Below are positions 57,413 through 64,000 of a DNA stretch of 64,000 bases, in pieces. Source of the DNA: Anaerolineae bacterium (GTDB lineage Bacteria; Chloroflexota; Anaerolineae; Aggregatilineales; Phototrophicaceae). Within the stretch, counting starts at the first letter, position 1, and each line of letters starts with the position of its first letter. The notes beneath the pieces were generated by a model that was not told where the DNA came from, made no database searches, and worked only from the letters and a program-made list of their open reading frames with translations. The stretch lies in contig JAJECX010000038.1 of assembly GCA_022821805.1 (NCBI GenBank), forward strand, positions 86,411-150,410, in the 5' to 3' direction. A program made the translations under genes and the position numbers.

Positions 57413-57831
57413 CCGTTTCAGCACAACAGCGACGTTTTGTTTTTGAGCGGGCGGGCAGATGCTGTGAGTATTGCCGCTTTGGCGGAGGCAGACAAGCAGT
57501 CGATTTCCACATAGATCATATTGTCGCAATAAAGCACGGCGGCGGTGATGACAACGACAATCTTTGCTTGGCTTGTGCTGAATGCAATCTCTTTAAGGGC
57601 GCCGATGTCGCCGCGATTGACCCCCTAACTAACGAAGCGACCAGACTCTTCAACCCTCGTCAGCAGAACTGGTCCGAACACTTTCGAATCAATCGGGATG
57701 CCTCGCTCTCAGGCATTTCTCCAGAAGGACGTGCGACAGTCCTGGTGCTGCGCCTGAATGAAGCGCAACGCATCGAGCAGCGCTATGGTGAACAACTTCT
57801 CGGCAACTATCCATGCCAGAAGAAATCCTAA
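57409..57831 (+). CDS. HNH endonuclease
   Basis: A 140-residue HNH protein. The zinc-type Cys pairs are CEYC and CAEC, the catalytic His is in HIDHIVAIKHGG, and the Asn is in CAECNLFKG. The tail NPRQQNWSEHFR is shared with the HNH at 63354. The start is TTG 57409 within the TTGA overlap. It presumably nicks or cuts DNA; whether it acts in defence or as a selfish gene is unknown. Its end overlaps the rluD start by 19 nt. Confidence 0.9.
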   Translation: MTVSAQQRRFVFERAGRCCEYCRFGGGRQAVDFHIDHIVAIKHGGGDDNDNLCLACAECNLFKGADVAAIDPLTNEATRLFNPRQQNWSEHFRINRDASLSGISPEGRATVLVLRLNEAQRIEQRYGEQLLGNYPCQKKS

Positions 57832-58736
57832 GTCTCGTCGCCGACGAGCCCAATCAGCGTCTCGACAAGTTCGTGCTGGCGCAGCTTGACGGCTTTTCGC
57901 GCGCGCAGGCGCAGGGCTTGATTCGCAATGGCTGTGTGCTGGTCGATGGCGCAAGGCAGAAGACCGGTTACAAGCTCAAAGGCGGCGAACGGATCACCTT
58001 GCGCGTCCCGCCGCGCGAAGAGACGTTGGTTGAGCCGGAAGACATCCCCTTAACCATCGTCTACGAAGACGAAGATCTCGTTGTGATTGACAAGCGCGCC
58101 GGCATGGTCGCGCATCCCGGACCTGGCAACGAAACGGGAACGCTGGTCAATGCGCTGCTGGCGCGCTATCCGGAGCTGGCGGATATGATAGACGACCCCC
58201 AAGTCGGCGAGCGGCTGGGCATCGTCCATCGGCTGGATCGGGCCACCAGCGGCTTGCTGGTGGCGGCGCGGACGAAGCCGGCGCTGCTGGCGCTGATGGC
58301 GCAATTCCAGGCGCGGACGGTGGACAAGGTTTACTTGGCGCTTTTGGAAAAGCGACCGGAGTCGAATCGGGGCACGATTGATGCGCCGATTGCGCGCGAT
58401 CCGCGGCAGCGCAAGCGCATGGCGGTTCGGCGAGGCGGCAAGCCAGCGCAGACGGAATTCGAAGTGCTCGATGATGACTTTCAGGGCGATCGGGCGCTGG
58501 TCCGGCTAAAGCTGCTGACCGGGCGGACGCATCAGATTCGCGCGCACATGGCTTTCATTGGCTGCCCGGTGCTGGGCGATACGGTCTATGGGCGCCGCAA
58601 GCAGCGGGTGAGAATGAAGCGGCAGTTTCTGCACGCGCATGAGTTGGCTTTTGATCATCCGGTCAGTGGAGAGCGGATGCGGTTTGTGAGCGAGCTGCCG
58701 GTGGGCTTGCGGAGCGTGATGGAGAAGTTGCGGTGA
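57813..58736 (+). CDS. rluD: RluA/RluD-type 23S rRNA pseudouridine synthase
   Basis: A 307-residue enzyme: S4 RNA-binding domain at 15-75 (RLDKFVLAQLDGFSRAQAQGL), then the synthase domain with catalytic Asp in HRLDRATSGLLV and GRTHQIRAHMAFIGCPVLGD. It isomerises uridines in large-subunit rRNA; RluD is the best guess, RluC is possible. The last 13 codons (LPVGLRSVMEKLR) reappear at 60325-60365, beyond a nuclease-type gene. The start overlaps the HNH gene. Confidence 0.92.
   Translation: MPEEILSLVADEPNQRLDKFVLAQLDGFSRAQAQGLIRNGCVLVDGARQKTGYKLKGGERITLRVPPREETLVEPEDIPLTIVYEDEDLVVIDKRAGMVAHPGPGNETGTLVNALLARYPELADMIDDPQVGERLGIVHRLDRATSGLLVAARTKPALLALMAQFQARTVDKVYLALLEKRPESNRGTIDAPIARDPRQRKRMAVRRGGKPAQTEFEVLDDDFQGDRALVRLKLLTGRTHQIRAHMAFIGCPVLGDTVYGRRKQRVRMKRQFLHAHELAFDHPVSGERMRFVSELPVGLRSVMEKLR
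58696..58736 (+). repeat. 3' end of rluD, left copy of a direct repeat
   Basis: These 41 nt end with the rluD stop codon. They match 60325-60365 at 36 of 41 positions, in the same orientation. The two copies enclose the coiled-coil gene and the first HsdR_N-RAMA gene. Confidence 0.8.
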
Positions 58737-58976
58737 CTACGCGCCTGCTGCCGGCAGTCTAACAATCGCGGCAAAGATGGCGGTCATAATGCTCATGGCG
58801 ATGACGATTCTCCAGGTCAAGTCCGATTTCAGCTTTTCCATCTCAGTTCGCAGTGTTTCAACATCAGCTTTGGTGGCGACGTGTTCCCGGCCGGCCTCGA
58901 GCTTGGCAATCTGCGCGACTTGCCTGTTTACGGTATCGAGTACGAATCCATCTTCCGCATTTGACTGGGCAGCCAT
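58737..58976 (-). CDS. small coiled-coil membrane protein
   Basis: A 79-residue protein with a coiled coil (about 20-50: KLEAGREHVATKADVETLRT) and one C-terminal helix (IVIAMSIMTAIFAAIV). The layout resembles small DUF1640-like coiled-coil/TM proteins. Its stop codon is directly adjacent to the rluD stop. It lies inside the direct-repeat-bounded segment. Its function is unknown. Confidence 0.7.
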   Translation of the reverse strand: MAAQSNAEDGFVLDTVNRQVAQIAKLEAGREHVATKADVETLRTEMEKLKSDLTWRIVIAMSIMTAIFAAIVRLPAAGA

Positions 58977-59153
58977 CGGCGTCTCCTCGGTGCGTCATGT
59001 ATATCCAGATCTTACTGTTCAGTTTCTTTTATCCTGGGAGCGCTGTCAAGCGTTTTCTCGGTGCGCTTGCGGCGCGTGGTGGCGAAGTCGCGGTAGGGGT
59101 TTTTGTTGAACTGCGGCGGACGCCGAGGGCGCACAGAAGATAAATGACAACTG

Positions 59154-60215
59154 TTACTGTGCCAATACACGCTGGCGTAGCGCTTCGTCCGTCATATCCC
59201 ATCCAGAGATAAATCTTATCATGTGTTCCTTGCCGCCTTCCGGGTCGATCACATGCCAGAATTGGAATCCGTTAGGAAATGTCCTCGTCGGCTCAAATGA
59301 TGGATCAACGGAACGGATGGCCATGACGGCCGCTTTCTTTAGCCATGTTGTCTGTCCGTTATAACGAATTTGAGCGCCACCGATGGTTAATCCTTTGTTT
59401 ATGCTTTTCCTTAGCAATACTGCTTCGAATCGATGCCCGTCATAATAGCCAAAAACCGGGATGTCTTTGCCCTGTGGTTCCGGATCTCGCGGTTCAATTG
59501 GCGGGTCTATTTGTGTCTTCCCTGACTTCTCAATTATGTATTCATCCCATGACCGTCTCACAAGCTCCTCTAACTCTATGCGAAGCAGGCTCTTTGACGG
59601 AGGCAATGCTCCTGGACTAATTTTCTTTACAAAATGTCGCAGAAGGTCTGTGCTTAACGGTTCTAGTTCATCCTTTAAGGCCTGTCGAATACTGCGCTCG
59701 TATTTCAGTTTTCGTGCCGCTTCAAGGCAGCTTTCAACGTCGAATCCGGATTTGGTAAACAGCTCAAGTCTTTTACAGTGGTCATTGTTCAGATGAAGCA
59801 AATCTACTACTAGAAATGGCTGATCATCCATCACATTAGTTTTGTCGAGGTCAGTGTAGACTTGATATTCGATTCCGTTTGTTAGCATGCCGAATCTGAC
59901 ATCCAGCTTGCTATTGATGTAACGCTGGAGTTGTAACGTGTCTTTTCTGGATAATACTACGGACGCGGCTTTGAATTCGATCAAAATGATTGGCTTGCCA
60001 TCTTTCTTTAGTGCGTAATCTACCCTCTCGGAGTGTTTTACGAAATCCGCTGTAAATTCGGCTGCAACATCATTGGGTTCGGCGGTGTCGTATCCAAGTG
60101 CTGCGAGAAACGGTTTGATCAAGTATTCACGGGTATTTGCCTCGTTCCCATGGGCTGCCTCGGACTTACGTTTGACTTCCTCCGAGAGCTTTCGCAGTTT
60201 CTCGTCAAGGTTCAT
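59154..60215 (-). CDS. HsdR_N nuclease-like domain fused to a RAMA domain (copy 1)
   Basis: A 353-residue protein. Residues 20-140 match the type I restriction R-subunit N-terminal nuclease family: NTREYLIKPFLAALGYD, ERVDYALKKDGKPIILIEFKA (the D...E-x-K core) and FGMLTNGIEYQVYTDLD. A helical middle follows. Residues 255-345 resemble RAMA, a modified-DNA-associated domain (IPVFGYYDGHRFEAVLL, IRYNGQTTWLKKAA). No helicase or methyltransferase part is present. The ATG at 60215 has AGGGAA upstream. A paralogue follows at 60408. It lies between two copies of the rluD 3' end and is AT-richer than rluD. A role in restricting modified DNA is inferred. Confidence 0.82.
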   Translation of the reverse strand: MNLDEKLRKLSEEVKRKSEAAHGNEANTREYLIKPFLAALGYDTAEPNDVAAEFTADFVKHSERVDYALKKDGKPIILIEFKAASVVLSRKDTLQLQRYINSKLDVRFGMLTNGIEYQVYTDLDKTNVMDDQPFLVVDLLHLNNDHCKRLELFTKSGFDVESCLEAARKLKYERSIRQALKDELEPLSTDLLRHFVKKISPGALPPSKSLLRIELEELVRRSWDEYIIEKSGKTQIDPPIEPRDPEPQGKDIPVFGYYDGHRFEAVLLRKSINKGLTIGGAQIRYNGQTTWLKKAAVMAIRSVDPSFEPTRTFPNGFQFWHVIDPEGGKEHMIRFISGWDMTDEALRQRVLAQ

Positions 60216-60324
60216 CGCGTTTTCCCTGTACACGTTTAGTCTTGCGCTTGTCAAAGTTTAACATAGCATCGACGCTTTGCCGATTTCCCGAATTATGTGA
60301 GTGGCTGTGGTTGTAAGCACAATT

Positions 60325-60365
60325 TGCCGGTGGGGTTGCGGAGTGTGATGGAGAAGTGGCGGTAG
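60325..60365 (+). repeat. detached copy of the rluD 3' end
   Basis: A diverged copy of the last 13 codons and stop of rluD. In the rluD frame it reads LPVGLRSVMEKWR then TAG, against LPVGLRSVMEKLR then TGA. It stands alone in the gap between the two HsdR_N-RAMA genes. The differences keep the frame, which suggests it came from a related allele rather than from random decay. Confidence 0.8.
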
Positions 60366-60407
60366 CCTTGTAGCTATTGAATCGCTTTGGGAGTACAGGT
60401 ATATACT

Positions 60408-61466
60408 TCAATCTTTACCTGCAAGACGTTTAACTAGAGCATTGTCCTTTCGCAAATCATCAATCAGTCTGTCTTTGTTGTCGATTGGGTCACGCAACAT
60501 CCACCATGTCCAGCCGTTCCAACTCTTGAGTTCAGGATTTACGGTACGTATAACTCTCATTGCTGCGTTCGATACGCTCAAGACCTCGTCATCGTAGAGA
60601 ATCTTGGAGCCGCGCGGGTAACCCTCATTCAGTAGCAGAATCGCGCTCATAGAATGGCCACGATAAATTGCAAATACAGGGATTCTTCTACCGTCCCCGG
60701 TATAGCTCGGTGCAAGGTGGGCGACTTCAGGTTCGGATGCATCTGTAGCCTTTTCAGACTCGATTACCGTTTGCAGACGACTCGCGATTCTGGTGTTGAG
60801 AAACTCGCGAAAGGCTAGGCGCACTAAGTCTCTAAACTCGGCCACTACCGACTGTGTCAATGAACCACGGTATAACTGTCCGGCCAAATACCTGACGAAG
60901 TCTTCTGACGGGTGTCTGAAGTCTGCTTCAAGTATCAGGCGTATCTCGCGCGTGTACTTTAGTGCACTTGCGGTTGACAAAATGTATTCTGGATTGAACT
61001 CCATCTTTGTAAACTTTAGGACTTCTTCAATCATCTTTTCGTCAATGCGCAACACGTCCACAATTAGAAACGGCTTGTCGTCCATCTGATTGACTTTGTC
61101 AAGATCTGCATAAAACCAATATTGTAGTCCGTTCGTGAGAATGCCGAATCTTGCTTCGGACGTCGAGTAATACCTGAACAATTGGGAAACATGTTCGTTT
61201 CCCAGTTTGGTCTTTGCCGACTTGACTTCGATCAAAAGAATAGGTTTGCCATCGTGCAAAATCGCATAATCGATCTTCTCGCCCCTTTTTGTGCCAAAGT
61301 CTGCTACGTATTCGGGTGCTACTTCGGTTATGTCAAATACGTTGTAGCCAAGCGCTTGAATGAACGGAAGTACCAATGAATTTTTCGTTGCCTCTTCTGT
61401 CTCAATGAAGTCGAGTTGCTTCTGTGCCTGCTGTGCGATATTGCGAATACTATCAATCAAGTCCAT
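60408..61466 (-). CDS. HsdR_N nuclease-like domain fused to a RAMA domain (copy 2)
   Basis: A 352-residue paralogue of the 59154-60215 product with the same order: TKNSLVLPFIQALGYNVFD, EKIDYAILHDGKPILLIEVKS (D...E-x-K), FGILTNGLQYWFYADLDKV and a C-terminal RAMA-like block (RIPVFAIYRGHSMSAILLL, SNAAMRVIRTVN). ATG 61466 is chosen because GGGGAAG precedes it; the open frame runs far upstream over the radical SAM gene, but that part is a shadow. The two copies are clearly diverged, so the duplication is old or the copies were gained separately. Both keep the nuclease residues. Confidence 0.85.
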   Translation of the reverse strand: MDLIDSIRNIAQQAQKQLDFIETEEATKNSLVLPFIQALGYNVFDITEVAPEYVADFGTKRGEKIDYAILHDGKPILLIEVKSAKTKLGNEHVSQLFRYYSTSEARFGILTNGLQYWFYADLDKVNQMDDKPFLIVDVLRIDEKMIEEVLKFTKMEFNPEYILSTASALKYTREIRLILEADFRHPSEDFVRYLAGQLYRGSLTQSVVAEFRDLVRLAFREFLNTRIASRLQTVIESEKATDASEPEVAHLAPSYTGDGRRIPVFAIYRGHSMSAILLLNEGYPRGSKILYDDEVLSVSNAAMRVIRTVNPELKSWNGWTWWMLRDPIDNKDRLIDDLRKDNALVKRLAGKD

Positions 61467-61573
61467 TCGTACTTCCCCACTAGCGCCGACAACGTTACGT
61501 ACGAGAAAGTGTAACACACGCGATCCAACGCTGCAGATTATCCTGGCCTCTGTGCCTCCGCCCCGAATTAAGC

Positions 61574-61579
61574 TATACT
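61574..61579 (+). promoter_or_regulatory. -10 box very close to the maturase start
   Basis: TATACT ends 7 nt before the ATG at 61587, predicting a leaderless or near-leaderless transcript. No Shine-Dalgarno sequence is present, which agrees with that reading. The spacing is like that at 52110. Confidence 0.4.
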
Positions 61580-61586
61580 CCCCACC

Positions 61587-62885
61587 ATGCAAACCACCAC
61601 GCAGCAACCCACCGCCTTCCACCTCATGACCAAGCCGCGAGGCGCGATCTGCAACCTCGACTGCAAATACTGCTACTTCCTCTCCAAAGAAGCGCTCTAC
61701 CCCGGCAGCAAATTCCGCATGTCGGACAACCTGCTCGAGGAATACATCCGCCAATACATCGAAGCGCAGCAGGTCAATGACATCAACTTCGCCTGGCAAG
61801 GCGGCGAGCCGACCTTGATGGGCGTCGAGTTCTTCCGGCAGGCGGTACGTTATCAGCAGAAGCACAAGCGCCCGCATATGCGCATCACCAACGCGCTGCA
61901 GACGAACGCGGTCACGCTCGATGACGAGTGGTGCGAATTTTTCGCGGCGAACGACTTCTTGCTGGGCGTCAGCCTCGATGGTCCGCGCGATATGCATGAC
62001 TATTATCGTGTGGACAAGGGCGGCAATCCCACCTTCGACAAGGTGATGGCGGGGATTCGGCTGCTGCAGAAGCATGGCGCCGAATACAATATCTTGACGA
62101 CTGTGCACGCCGCCAACGAGGGGCAGGGCGCGCGCGTGTACAAGTTCCTGCGCGATGAGGTCGAAACGAAGTTCATGCAGTTCATCCCCATCGTAGAGCG
62201 CGACAACGACACCGGCTATCAGGAGGGCGACCAGGTCACCGAGCGCTCAATCACGGCGGCCGGTTATGGGCAGTTCCTCATCGATATGTACGAAGAATGG
62301 GTGCGGCATGATGTCGGGCAGGTCTTTGTGCAGATCTTCGATATCGCCCTGGCTGCCTGGACGGGCGCGCCGCCCGGGCTTTGCATCTTTGACGAGACTT
62401 GCGGCTTGGCGCTGGCGATGGAGCACAACGGCGATGTCTTCTCATGCGATCATTATGTCGAGCCCGATTACAAGCTGGGCAATATCATGGATGTGCCGCT
62501 GAGCGAGATCGTGGTGATGGACGAGCAGATCAAGTTCGGCCAAGACAAGCGCGATACGCTGCCGCAATACTGCCTGGACTGCGAGGTCAAGTTCGTCTGC
62601 AATGGCGGCTGCCCCAAGAATCGCTTCATTGAGACGCCGGATGGCGAGCCGGGCTTGAATTACCTTTGCGCTGGTTATCGCGCCTTTTTCAACCATGTGC
62701 GCCCGACGATGGATTTCATGGCGCGCGAGCTGGCGGGGCGGCGCCCGCCGGCCAATGTGATGCTGCAGATGGCGCGTTACGATGCGGAGTTGGAGCGGGC
62801 TTTCGCCGCGGCCGGGCGCAATGATCCCTGCCCTTGCGGCAGCGGGCTGAAGTTCAAGCGCTGTCATGGGCGGCGGGGCAGGTAG
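61587..62885 (+). CDS. anaerobic sulfatase-maturating radical SAM enzyme with SEC-C tail
   Basis: A 432-residue radical SAM/SPASM enzyme. The 4Fe-4S site is CNLDCKYC after MTKPRGAI; FAWQGGEPTLMG and SLDGPRDMHD follow. SPASM auxiliary-cluster Cys residues are in CGLALAMEHNGDVFSCDHY and CLDCEVKFVCNGGC. This is the anSME plan, converting Cys or Ser to formylglycine in sulfatases; the Cys-type sulfatase at 47832 is the likely client. The last 20 residues form a SEC-C zinc motif (DPCPCGSGLKFKRCHG). The 3' end of this gene reappears, altered, at 63872-63929. Confidence 0.93.
   Translation: MQTTTQQPTAFHLMTKPRGAICNLDCKYCYFLSKEALYPGSKFRMSDNLLEEYIRQYIEAQQVNDINFAWQGGEPTLMGVEFFRQAVRYQQKHKRPHMRITNALQTNAVTLDDEWCEFFAANDFLLGVSLDGPRDMHDYYRVDKGGNPTFDKVMAGIRLLQKHGAEYNILTTVHAANEGQGARVYKFLRDEVETKFMQFIPIVERDNDTGYQEGDQVTERSITAAGYGQFLIDMYEEWVRHDVGQVFVQIFDIALAAWTGAPPGLCIFDETCGLALAMEHNGDVFSCDHYVEPDYKLGNIMDVPLSEIVVMDEQIKFGQDKRDTLPQYCLDCEVKFVCNGGCPKNRFIETPDGEPGLNYLCAGYRAFFNHVRPTMDFMARELAGRRPPANVMLQMARYDAELERAFAAAGRNDPCPCGSGLKFKRCHGRRGR
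62825..62882 (+). repeat. 3' end of the maturase gene, left copy of a direct repeat
   Basis: These 58 nt encode the SEC-C tail and match 63872-63929 at about 47 of 58 positions with no gap. The best-kept core is the last 24 nt before the variable end, around TGTCATGGGCGGCGGGG. Confidence 0.75.
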
Positions 62886-62945
62886 CTGACGGTTGCGGAA
62901 GCGTTCGGTTACATTGGAGCTAGGCGATCTGAGGGTGAAATAGGC

Positions 62946-63350
62946 ATGGAACAGCCGACAAAGGAATTGAAAGTGCCTGCTGCGATTTATGAGCGCGCGG
63001 AAGAGATTGCCAGCGATAGCGGTCGTTCGGCAGAGTCAGTAATTGTGGATGGTCTGTCTCTGCTGTTTGGAGAGTTGACCGATATGGAGCTGGAGCCGGA
63101 GGCGCTGAAGGATTTCGCCGACGAGCAATTATTAGCAGTCGTGCATCAGCGCTTGGCTTGGCCGCACGACACGCGCCTGCGCGAACTTATGCAGCTTGGA
63201 CAATTGGGACAGGTCACTGAGGAAGAGATCGTCGAAATGGAGGACTTGGTCGCTAAATTTGATCATCAGGTGCTTCTTCGTTCAGAGGCTTTGCTGCAGC
63301 TGAAAAGGCGCGGGCACGATATCGACAAACTGCTCAAACATGGGGCATAG
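62946..63350 (+). CDS. helical protein with RHH-like N-terminus, partner of HNH nuclease
   Basis: A 134-residue protein. Residues 8-45 (KVPAAIYERAEEIASDSGRS) resemble a ribbon-helix-helix DNA-binding domain. Residues 55-130 carry the helical unit seen twice in the 56888 product: RELMQLGQLGQVTEEEIVEMEDLV against ELTCEQRHELDDFV. It ends 3 nt before the HNH start. An autoregulator or immunity partner of the nuclease is a reasonable inference. It lies between two copies of the maturase 3' end. Confidence 0.82.
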   Translation: MEQPTKELKVPAAIYERAEEIASDSGRSAESVIVDGLSLLFGELTDMELEPEALKDFADEQLLAVVHQRLAWPHDTRLRELMQLGQLGQVTEEEIVEMEDLVAKFDHQVLLRSEALLQLKRRGHDIDKLLKHGA

Positions 63351-63353
63351 CGC

Positions 63354-63773
63354 GTGGCGTGGATCCCAGTACGCTTGCGACAACAAGTAAATGAGCGGGC
63401 GCGCGGGCAATGCGAATATTGCCAGGCTCAAGCATCAATCGTAATCATGATGGAAATCGACCATATAATCCCACTGGTCCGCAATGGCGAAACTTCATTG
63501 AACAATTTGAGCTTTTCCTGTGTAGGATGCAACATGTTCAAGCGGGACTTTGTGGTTGCTACTGATCCAGGTACCGGCGTCGAAACCGCGCTCTATAATC
63601 CAAGAACTCAGCACTGGAAAGATCACTTTCGCTGGGACGACGACAAAACAGGGCTAGTCGGCTTGTCAGCGGTGGGTAGGGCGACGGTTTCGCGCTTGCG
63701 GATTAACCGGCCCGATGCAGTTCGCGCGCGACAGCGCTGGGTTGCCGCGAAACTGCATCCGCCACCGGTCTGA
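63354..63773 (+). CDS. HNH endonuclease
   Basis: A 139-residue HNH protein, paralogous to the 57409 product. Cys pairs CEYC and CVGC, catalytic EIDHIIPLVRNGE, Asn in CVGCNMFKRD, and the shared tail NPRTQHWKDHFRW. The start is GTG 63354. It is paired with the preceding helical protein. The repeated pairing of this nuclease type with the same helical domain at two sites suggests a conserved two-gene module. Confidence 0.9.
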   Translation: MAWIPVRLRQQVNERARGQCEYCQAQASIVIMMEIDHIIPLVRNGETSLNNLSFSCVGCNMFKRDFVVATDPGTGVETALYNPRTQHWKDHFRWDDDKTGLVGLSAVGRATVSRLRINRPDAVRARQRWVAAKLHPPPV

Positions 63774-63871
63774 CGCCGTTGCATCCCGTACGTTGCCGCT
63801 TGGGAAATATACCCAGTCATACCATATCAAGCCATCTCAACTGGCGGTGCGACTGCGGAGGAGCGTAACTT

Positions 63872-63929
63872 TCCCTGCCACTACAGCAGCGAGTTGACGT
63901 TTAAGCGTTGTCATGGGCGGCGGGGACGG
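63872..63929 (+). repeat. detached copy of the maturase 3' end (SEC-C remnant)
   Basis: In frame it reads PCHYSSELTFKRCHGRRGR, against PCPCGSGLKFKRCHGRRGR in the maturase. Two of the SEC-C ligands are altered, so it is probably not functional. Many third-base differences (TTTAAGCGTTGT for TTCAAGCGCTGT) show that the copy evolved as coding DNA before it was stranded. The open frame continues to TGA at 63990. Nothing else is seen in 63774-64000. Confidence 0.75.
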
Positions 63930-64000
63930 AACCAGATTAAGGCTCCCAATACATCATCGGGCAGGAAATCGCTTGCGACTGTAGTACTTTGATTACCGAT

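Noticed and set aside
61467..62108. N-terminal extension of the second HsdR_N-RAMA frame
   Set aside because: The extension is antisense to the well-supported radical SAM gene, and a good ribosome binding site marks ATG 61466 as the start.

Overview
The window reads as a chromosome segment of an uncultivated bacterium with moderately high GC. The repertoire fits Chloroflexota (Anaerolineae-like): TPR and pre-peptidase (PPC) surface proteins, a kinase with a Pro/Thr-rich outer linker, SpoVS, DUF2277, a YfhO-type membrane protein, double-vWA proteins and MalFG-type sugar transporters. This assignment is inferred from gene content only. No tRNA, rRNA, CRISPR array, transposase or integrase was found.

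Layout. 0-9.6 kb: a small hypothetical gene, two paralogous membrane-anchored TPR proteins, an aldo/keto reductase, a DUF1028 hydrolase with a family 39 glycosyltransferase, and a microprotein-NfeD-stomatin operon. 9.7-22.9 kb: a giant kinase-like protein, a YfhO-flippase fusion, a copper-chaperone operon and a phosphatase-like sensor with an outer propeller. 23.0-24.8 kb: an EcoRI/RsrI-type restriction-modification pair. 24.9-28.3 kb: ThuA-like protein, polyprenol-phosphate mannosyltransferase, transketolase. 28.6-31.2 kb: spoVS, a probable replication origin with repeated TTATCSCAA boxes, and dnaA. 31.4-36.8 kb: a vWA protein and a second restriction-modification pair. 36.9-41.9 kb: a beta-helix protein and a sugar ABC transporter whose inner permease carries a large external repeat insertion. 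42.3-49.2 kb: DinB pair, methyltransferase, Na/Ca exchanger, polyferredoxin, PhyH dioxygenase, sulfatase. 49.4-58.7 kb: a large secreted repeat protein, holB, an oxidoreductase, DUF2277, a phosphoesterase, galE, a helical/HNH pair and rluD. 58.7-64.0 kb: two HsdR_N-RAMA proteins, an anaerobic sulfatase maturase and a second helical/HNH pair.

How the genes work together. Genes turn away from the dnaA region for several kilobases on both sides, as expected near an origin. The Cys-type sulfatase and the radical SAM maturase are natural partners, and with the sugar transporter and ThuA-like protein they suggest use of sulfated glycans. GalE, the mannosyltransferase, the family 39 transferase and the flippase fusion suggest envelope glycan assembly.

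The most unusual signal is at 58.7-64 kb. Restriction-type cargo lies directly behind two conserved genes, rluD and the maturase, and beyond each cargo there is a diverged, mostly frame-preserving copy of the 3' end of that same gene. This resembles islands that integrate at gene 3' ends (SCC elements at rlmH are an example), yet no recombinase is visible. The window holds six nuclease-type genes (EcoRI-like, XcyI-like candidate, two HsdR_N-RAMA, two HNH), so it is rich in defence or selfish DNA.
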